From: Sulfidibacterium sp964456625
GTDB lineage: Bacteria; Bacteroidota; Bacteroidia; Bacteroidales; F082
DNA: 20,232 nt
Direction of reading: 5' to 3'
Assembly: GCA_964456625.1 (NCBI GenBank)
Contig: CAYWBO010000051.1
Location: 1 to 20,232 of the forward strand
In this document: in pieces, positions 15,297-20,232 of the stretch
How the letters are laid out: the number at the start of each line of letters is the position of its first letter
Numbering within the stretch: position 1 is the stretch's first letter
Program-made: the position numbers and the translations under genes
Notes under the pieces: generated by a model
The model's input: the letters and a program-made list of their open reading frames with translations, nothing else
Told to the model about the DNA's origin: nothing
The model's database searches: none

Positions 15297-16930
15297 GAAA
15301 GATATTTTGCCACGATCGGTAAGCGCCTTCCCATGCCGAATGCTTTTCCCGAAACCCTCAAAATAGGCGGGGTCTGGTATCTTTTGTATTCGTTGATATT
15401 TACCAAACGCAGCACTTTCTTCACCAGCTCTTCTTCGAATCCCATGGCGATAATTTCTGATGGTCCTTTTCTGAGTTCGATATACTGATAGAGAATTTTA
15501 TCGAGCACGGCGTAGTCCGGCAAAGAATCCTGATCTTTTTGGTCCGGCCGTAATTCAGCAGATGGTGCCTTCATAAGAATATTTTCAGGAATCACTTCGC
15601 CGTTGCGGTTGATGTATCTTGCCAGTTCGTAAATATCGGTTTTGTAAACATCGCCCAACACCGACAGACCGCCGTTCATGTCTCCGTAGAGCGTCCCGTA
15701 GCCCACAGCTGCTTCGCTTTTATTGCTGGTATTCAGCAAAATGTATCCGAATTTATTGGACAATGCCATCAGGATGACACCGCGGATACGGGCCTGAAGG
15801 TTTTCTTCCGTGATGTCGAACGGTTTTCCCTGAAAATAAGGTTTCAGCGTTTTGTTCATCGTATCGAAGGAGCTTTCGATGGGAATGATATCGTGTGGCA
15901 TCTGCAAATTTTCTGCCAGTTTCAGCGAGTCGCTGACGGAATGATCGGACGAAAATTTCGAAGGAAGCAACACGTTGTAAACATTATCATTCCCCAATGC
16001 TTCGGCTGCAAGCACAGCGGTGACCGCCGAATCTATTCCGCCCGAAAGGCCCAGAATGGCTTTTGTAAATCCCAGCTTGGTAAAATAGTTCCGGATGCCC
16101 ATCACCAGTGCATCATGGATCAACGCCGGTTTGGACGGAATTTCCTGACTGATAAAATTTTTAGTATTAATGGTTTCCTCCAGATCGTACACTCTCAGAT
16201 CTTCTTCGAAATAATTCAGCACATCGACCACTTTGCCGTCGGGGGCCATCACCACGGAACCTCCATCAAAAAGCAATTCGGTTTGGGCTCCCACATGGTT
16301 GACATAAAATAACGGAAGATGATATTTCAGGGTGTTCCTGCGCAGCACTTCTTCTCGGATCCTGGCCTGATTGTAGTTAAAAGGAGAAGCGGCAATGTTG
16401 ATCATAATATCCGGGTTATGGACGATGAGTTCCTCCATCGGGTTGACGGTGTAAAGCCGGTTTTGTTCCACATCCCAGATGTCTTCACAAATGGTCAACG
16501 CAATCTTTTTTCCTTTAAATTCGATGATTTCAAATTCCCGGTTCGGTTCAAAATAGCGGTATTCGTCAAAGATGTCATAGTTGGGGAGCAGTGTCTTGTG
16601 GATCATATTCTTCACCTTTCCGTCTTCCAGAAAAGCCGCTGCGTTGAACAACAGTTTTCCTTTTTTGCTGGTATTCGGGGTGGGCATACCCACAATGGCT
16701 GCAATATGCTGGCAGGAAACTGCAATTTCATCCACGGCCTTTTTTGCTTTGGCGACAAAATCCTCAAACTCCAGAAAATCCCGGGGCGGATAGCCGGTGA
16801 TCGCCAGCTCGGAAAAAACAACCAGATCCGCATTTAAATCCTCTGCTTTCCGGATTGCATTCAGGATTTTTTCCTTGTTGCTGTTGAAATTTCCAATGTG
16901 GAAATTTATTTGTGCCAATGCTATTTTCAA
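15293..16930 (-). CDS. nadE: Glutamine-dependent NAD+ synthetase
   Basis: This 545-residue two-domain enzyme amidates nicotinate adenine dinucleotide to NAD+, using ammonia released from glutamine. The N-terminal nitrilase-type glutaminase domain shows the triad E41 (SELAITGYPPRD), K112 (HKTLLPNYDIFDEYR) and C148 (LTICEDIWD). The synthetase domain has the PP-loop GLSGGIDSAVT at about 294-304, NTSNKSEAAVGYGTLYGDMNGG and LMKAPSAELRPDQKDQDSLPDY. The start is a TTG at 16930: the family opening MKIALAQINFHIGNF begins there and no ATG is near. A TAnnTTTG box lies about 26 bp upstream. It is convergent with the methyltransferase and divergent from the barrel gene. Very secure. Confidence 0.97.
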   Translation of the reverse strand: MKIALAQINFHIGNFNSNKEKILNAIRKAEDLNADLVVFSELAITGYPPRDFLEFEDFVAKAKKAVDEIAVSCQHIAAIVGMPTPNTSKKGKLLFNAAAFLEDGKVKNMIHKTLLPNYDIFDEYRYFEPNREFEIIEFKGKKIALTICEDIWDVEQNRLYTVNPMEELIVHNPDIMINIAASPFNYNQARIREEVLRRNTLKYHLPLFYVNHVGAQTELLFDGGSVVMAPDGKVVDVLNYFEEDLRVYDLEETINTKNFISQEIPSKPALIHDALVMGIRNYFTKLGFTKAILGLSGGIDSAVTAVLAAEALGNDNVYNVLLPSKFSSDHSVSDSLKLAENLQMPHDIIPIESSFDTMNKTLKPYFQGKPFDITEENLQARIRGVILMALSNKFGYILLNTSNKSEAAVGYGTLYGDMNGGLSVLGDVYKTDIYELARYINRNGEVIPENILMKAPSAELRPDQKDQDSLPDYAVLDKILYQYIELRKGPSEIIAMGFEEELVKKVLRLVNINEYKRYQTPPILRVSGKAFGMGRRLPIVAKYLS

Positions 16931-16955
16931 AACGCCAAGTATTTGAATTCAACAG

Positions 16956-16963
16956 CAAAAGTA
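16956..16963 (-). promoter_or_regulatory. Bacteroidota-type -7 box for nadE
   Basis: TACTTTTG on the minus strand is an exact TAnnTTTG match lying 26 bp before the TTG start of nadE, giving a leader of about 19 nt. No convincing -33 TTG at standard spacing was found. Confidence 0.5.
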
Positions 16964-17018
16964 AGGAATCGCAGACAATTATTTTTTGAAAAATTCTCAA
17001 AGAGAATACTTTTTTCAG

Positions 17019-17026
17019 TAATTTTG
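17019..17026 (+). promoter_or_regulatory. Bacteroidota-type -7 box for the outer-membrane barrel gene
   Basis: TAATTTTG is an exact TAnnTTTG match 33 bp before the ATG at 17060, giving a leader of about 26 nt. It is divergent from and 56 bp apart from the nadE box, so the two promoters share one short AT-rich region. Confidence 0.5.
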
Positions 17027-17059
17027 AGTTATTAACATAAGATACTAAAAACGAAACCA

Positions 17060-17671
17060 ATGAAAAAAATCGCATTACTGATAGCTGCTGTCTTAACGTC
17101 GGCGGTTATGTACGGACAATTTACCATCGGTCCTCAAATTGGATACACAGCATCCAGTCTTTCTTTAAACGGGCAGGATATTAAAACAAATGTGCAGAGT
17201 AATTTTGCGCTTGGTGTTTTCATGCGTATAGGAAGTAAGGTCTTTTTACAACCGGAGGTGAACTACCTTACTCAGGGAAATGTGTTTACAATTAATAGTG
17301 TTAGAGAGCAAACTGTTAATTTAAAGTCAATACAGGTTCCATTAAGTCTTGGATTTAGATTGTTAAATTTCAAAGTTGTAAAATTGAGTGTTTTCGGTGG
17401 AGCAACGGCTAATTTTGTTGTTAATAAAGATGTCGGTGTTTCAGGAGCAGCTCAGGCTACCGGTGATTATCTAAATGCAGATAATTTTAAAAATGCCAAT
17501 TACCAATATCAGGTGGGAGTCGGTCTTGACATTGCAACTTTTGTTCTTGATGTGAAGTATTATGGCGGTCTGAGTGATTTGACAAACGGAGATGTGACCC
17601 TTAATAACGGATCCATTTCCTCTGCAAAACCAAATGCATTTATGGTTACACTGGGATGGAAAATTCTGTAA
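17060..17671 (+). CDS. PorT-like outer membrane beta-barrel protein
   Basis: This is a 203-residue predicted outer-membrane protein of the OMP_b-brl_2/PorT-like group. Residues 1-20 form a signal peptide (MKKIALLIAAVLTSAVMYGQ). The rest alternates short amphipathic strands with turns: FTIGPQIGYTAS, NFALGVFMRIG, VFLQPEVNYL, SIQVPLSLGFRLL, KLSVFGGATANFVV, YQYQVGVGLDIATFVLDVKYYGGL and a final FMVTLGWKIL, which fits an 8-stranded barrel ending in an aromatic/hydrophobic C-terminal strand. Such small barrels are abundant in this phylum and most have no known function. The gene is visibly richer in A and T than its neighbours. It has its own promoter box and a strong terminator. Family call is good; no specific role is claimed. 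Confidence 0.85.
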   Translation: MKKIALLIAAVLTSAVMYGQFTIGPQIGYTASSLSLNGQDIKTNVQSNFALGVFMRIGSKVFLQPEVNYLTQGNVFTINSVREQTVNLKSIQVPLSLGFRLLNFKVVKLSVFGGATANFVVNKDVGVSGAAQATGDYLNADNFKNANYQYQVGVGLDIATFVLDVKYYGGLSDLTNGDVTLNNGSISSAKPNAFMVTLGWKIL

Positions 17672-17696
17672 AGTAATTGAATAATAAGATCAAAAG

Positions 17697-17727
17697 ATGT
17701 CAGTACTTCGGTGCTGACATTTTTTTT
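17697..17727 (+). terminator. Rho-independent terminator before gldB
   Basis: ATGTCAGTAC (17697-17706), a TTCG tetraloop and GTGCTGACAT (17711-17720) form a 10-bp stem with one G-T pair, followed by eight consecutive T. This is a textbook terminator for the barrel gene. It ends 14 bp before the ATG of gldB. Confidence 0.93.
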
Positions 17728-17741
17728 GGAATTGGTTGATT

Positions 17742-18743
17742 ATGAAAAGATTTCTGGTTACAACAGTGGTTGGAGTTTTGCTGATTTTGTTCCTGCAGTC
17801 ATGCAGTCATCAGGGGCACGGGCCTATAATCCCGGTTTCGAAACTGCCGAAAGTTACAGTTAAAATTCATCGTTACGGCAAAGCGTTGTTCGGCCTCGAT
17901 ACATTGCATTTTCAGGAAGGACTAAAAAAGCTGCAGAAATCTTTTCCGTATTTTCTGGATGCGGATCTGGACGATACTGCCAACGTAAATCAGTTGTATC
18001 GGTATGTGACCGACACGGGGATAGCCCATGTTTATCGTCGGACCATGAAAGTCTATCCGGATCTTAGTAAACTCGAAAAGCAGCTGTCTTCGGCCTTTTC
18101 GCATTTCAAATATTACTTTCCCAATGATGCGCTGCCACAGGTTTTTTCCTACGTTTCCGACCTCTATTTTGAGCATCCCATCCTCAGACGCGATTCTGTG
18201 CTGGTCATTGCACTGGACGATTATTTAGGGAAAAATTACCTTCCGTATGAAGAGCTGAATATTCCGGAGTATCACCGCAGGTGTATGCAGGAGCCCTTCA
18301 TCCCCATCGATGTGATGAACTCCATTTACAGCCATTATTTCTATCCGTCTATTCCTCCGGGTGACGTGCTGGCCAAAATGGTCAATGCCGGGAAACGCCT
18401 GTATTTTCTGGATGCCATGATGCCGATGGTGCCTGATTCAGTAAAAATCGGTTACACTGCAGCCGAGATGAAATGGATGGAAAAGCACAAAAAAGATGTC
18501 TGGGCTGTCCTGGTGAAAGACAATCTGTTGTACTCCACCAATTACATGACCATGAACAAATTGACCCAGCCGGGACCTTTTTCCGATGGTTTTTCCAATG
18601 ATTCGCCTGCGGCGATGGGCAATTGGTTCGGATGGCAGATAGTCCGCAGATACATGAGCAAATATCCGAAAACTACGTTGCTGCAGCTGATGAAGATGGG
18701 CGATCCCCAAAGTATTCTTCAGAAATCAGGCTATAAGCCATAA
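17742..18743 (+). CDS. gldB: GldB-family lipoprotein
   Basis: This is a 333-residue lipoprotein of the GldB family, first described as required for gliding motility in Flavobacterium and also present in many non-gliding Bacteroidota. A hydrophobic signal segment (residues 2-20) ends in the lipobox LQSC with C21 as the lipidation site. The opening LPKVTVKIHRYGKALFGLD, then YVTDTGIAHVYRRTMKVYPDL, DDYLGKNYLPYEEL and the C-terminal MGNWFGWQIVRRYM are characteristic. I chose the ATG at 17742 over an in-frame TTG six bases upstream. In Flavobacterium gldB lies near nadE and gldC; here nadE is close but divergent and gldC is absent from the window. Gliding itself cannot be inferred from this gene alone. 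Confidence 0.9.
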   Translation: MKRFLVTTVVGVLLILFLQSCSHQGHGPIIPVSKLPKVTVKIHRYGKALFGLDTLHFQEGLKKLQKSFPYFLDADLDDTANVNQLYRYVTDTGIAHVYRRTMKVYPDLSKLEKQLSSAFSHFKYYFPNDALPQVFSYVSDLYFEHPILRRDSVLVIALDDYLGKNYLPYEELNIPEYHRRCMQEPFIPIDVMNSIYSHYFYPSIPPGDVLAKMVNAGKRLYFLDAMMPMVPDSVKIGYTAAEMKWMEKHKKDVWAVLVKDNLLYSTNYMTMNKLTQPGPFSDGFSNDSPAAMGNWFGWQIVRRYMSKYPKTTLLQLMKMGDPQSILQKSGYKP

Positions 18744-18784
18744 GCTAAAGGGCGGAAATACTGGACTTTAAACTGAAAAATGAT

Positions 18785-18792
18785 TACATTTG
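18785..18792 (+). promoter_or_regulatory. Bacteroidota-type -7 box for the ComM-like gene
   Basis: TACATTTG is an exact TAnnTTTG match 29 bp before the ATG at 18822. A weak -33-like CTGG lies about 20 bp further upstream. It implies the ATPase gene is transcribed separately from gldB, 78 bp away. Confidence 0.5.
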
Positions 18793-18821
18793 TTGGTACC
18801 AAACCAGCTAAATGTACTTCC

Positions 18822-20232
18822 ATGCTTGTGAAAACCTACGGCAGCGCTATTTTCGGTATTGATGCCATGATCATCACCGTCGAGGTGAATGTGGGAAAAG
18901 GTTCCAAGTTTTTTCTTGTCGGTTTGCCCGATAATGCGGTGAAAGAAAGCCAGGAAAGGATCCGGGCTGCACTGAGTAATGTGGATAAGAAATTTCCGGG
19001 GCGACGTATCATTATCAATATGGCTCCTGCCGATATCCGGAAAGAAGGATCGGCTTACGACCTGCCCATTGCCCTGGGGATTCTGGCCGCTTCAGATCAG
19101 ATTGTACCGGAACATTTGAGCGAATATGTGATCATGGGAGAGCTTTCGCTGGACGGCGGGATCAAACCCGTCAAAGGGGCGTTGCCCATTGCGCTGGCCG
19201 CTAAGGCAAATGGTTTTAAGGGCGTTATCGTCCCTTATGAAAATGCCGGCGAAGCAGCCATTGTGGAAGGAATAGAAGTCTATGGCGCCCGGCACATTCT
19301 GGAAGTTTGTGATTTCCTGGATGATGCAGGGACATTAGAGCCATTCAATGTCAACCCGGAGGATGCCTTTCTCGAGAAGCTGAATCATTTTGACTTTGAT
19401 TTTTCGGAAGTCAAGGGGCAGGAAAACATCAAAAGAGCGTTGGAAATTGCCGCCGCCGGCGGTCATAATGTGATTATGATCGGGCCGCCGGGATCCGGAA
19501 AGACCATGCTGGCCAAACGCATATCCTCCATCCTGCCGCCGTTGACACTTTCGGAAGCCATCGAGACGACTAAAATTCATTCTGTGGTGGGTGCATTAAG
19601 CAGCGAAACTTCCCTTATCACCACACGGCCTTTTCGGTCGCCGCATCATACCATCAGCGATGCCGGTCTGGTAGGCGGAGGAACTTATCCGCAGCCGGGT
19701 GAGATTTCACTGGCACAAAACGGCGTGTTGTTTCTGGATGAACTTCCCGAATTTAAACGAACGGTGCTGGAAGTCATGCGGCAGCCCATGGAAGATCGTG
19801 TTGTGACCATTTCACGTGCCCGCATCACAGTGGAATTTCCTGCCAGTTTCATGCTTATAGCCGCCATGAACCCCTGTCCCTGCGGATATTACAATCATCC
19901 CGAAAAGGCCTGTGTCTGCGCTCCGGGCGCGGTAAAGAAATACCTGAACCGGATCTCTGGACCATTGTTCGACCGGATTGATATTCATGTGGAAGTGGTT
20001 CCGGTTCCTTTTAAAGATCTGGCGGAAGCGCCGCCGGCAGAAAAAAGTGCCGTGATCAGAAAAAGGGTGATCCGTGCAAGAAGTGTTCAGTCGGAGAGAT
20101 TCAGGAACCACAGGTCGGTGCACAACAACGCCCAGATGAACCGCAATGATCTGGATCAATATTGTCAGCTGAATGAAACGGGAAGGCAATTGCTGAAAAC
20201 AGCCATGGAAAAGTTAAGCCTTTCTGCCCGTG
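18822..20232 (+). CDS. comM: ComM/YifB-type Mg-chelatase-like AAA+ ATPase (3' end outside window)
   Basis: The visible 470 residues belong to a protein of about 510 residues that is cut by the window edge. Members form hexameric helicases; ComM promotes branch migration during integration of incoming DNA in natural transformation, although the family is also common in bacteria not known to be competent. The N-terminal Lon-substrate-like ChlI domain starts MLVKTYGSAIFGIDA and includes FFLVGLPDNAVKESQERIRAAL. The AAA+ core has Walker A GPPGSGKT at 221-228, Walker B VLFLDELPEF at 302-311 and RISGPLFDRIDI at 378-389. A four-cysteine cluster, CPC at 352-354 and CVC at 364-366, is typical. No frameshift is seen. 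The preceding ATG at 18812 is in another frame. Confidence 0.95.
   Translation, partial: MLVKTYGSAIFGIDAMIITVEVNVGKGSKFFLVGLPDNAVKESQERIRAALSNVDKKFPGRRIIINMAPADIRKEGSAYDLPIALGILAASDQIVPEHLSEYVIMGELSLDGGIKPVKGALPIALAAKANGFKGVIVPYENAGEAAIVEGIEVYGARHILEVCDFLDDAGTLEPFNVNPEDAFLEKLNHFDFDFSEVKGQENIKRALEIAAAGGHNVIMIGPPGSGKTMLAKRISSILPPLTLSEAIETTKIHSVVGALSSETSLITTRPFRSPHHTISDAGLVGGGTYPQPGEISLAQNGVLFLDELPEFKRTVLEVMRQPMEDRVVTISRARITVEFPASFMLIAAMNPCPCGYYNHPEKACVCAPGAVKKYLNRISGPLFDRIDIHVEVVPVPFKDLAEAPPAEKSAVIRKRVIRARSVQSERFRNHRSVHNNAQMNRNDLDQYCQLNETGRQLLKTAMEKLSLSAR

Noticed and set aside
17742..18743. GldB as proof of gliding motility
   Set aside because: The family is widespread in non-gliding Bacteroidota and no other gld or spr gene is in the window.
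1..20232. Defence island, prophage, integrative element or biosynthetic cluster
   Set aside because: All genes have housekeeping or envelope roles; apart from the small transposase no integrase, phage, toxin-antitoxin, nuclease or synthase genes were seen.

Overview
The window reads as a stretch of ordinary chromosome from a member of the Bacteroidota, probably a Bacteroidales/Marinilabiliales-type lineage. The evidence is gene content (gldB-type lipoprotein, PorT-like outer-membrane barrel, rnpA-yidD-S41 peptidase order, ChaN-type haem-binding family protein), several exact TAnnTTTG promoter boxes typical of this phylum, and starts that mostly lack Shine-Dalgarno sequences. The lineage below phylum is inference.

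Layout, left to right. At the left edge is prfC (+). Next comes a gene-free stretch full of short hairpins around a small Y1/REP-associated tyrosine transposase gene (-). A cdd-chaN-type pair (-) follows. Then there is a four-gene minus-strand block, rnpA-yidD-S41 protease-O-antigen ligase/polymerase-like protein. Upstream of it lies a second minus-strand block, LptF/LptG-type permease followed by two family-4-like glycosyltransferases. A 407-bp divergent region separates this from dnaK (+), which ends in a strong hairpin. A SAM methyltransferase (+) runs tail to tail into glutamine-dependent NAD synthetase (-), and the two stop codons share the bases TTAA. Divergent from nadE are a small outer-membrane barrel gene and gldB (+), separated by a textbook terminator only 14 bp before gldB. 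The right edge cuts a ComM/YifB-type Mg-chelatase-like ATPase (+).

The genes fall into translation and RNA processing (prfC, rnpA), protein folding and turnover (dnaK, S41 protease), envelope building (LptF/G, two glycosyltransferases, ligase/polymerase, YidD, barrel protein, GldB), and nucleotide/cofactor metabolism (cdd, nadE). The permease-glycosyltransferase operon and the ligase gene suggest a shared role in surface-glycan assembly and export, which is inference.

I found no defence system, phage, CRISPR array, tRNA or rRNA, and nothing I would call a new biological system. The most interesting material is the palindromic repeat field around the tyrosine transposase, the hairpin and start choice at rnpA, the strong Shine-Dalgarno of dnaK, and the terminator placed directly in front of gldB.
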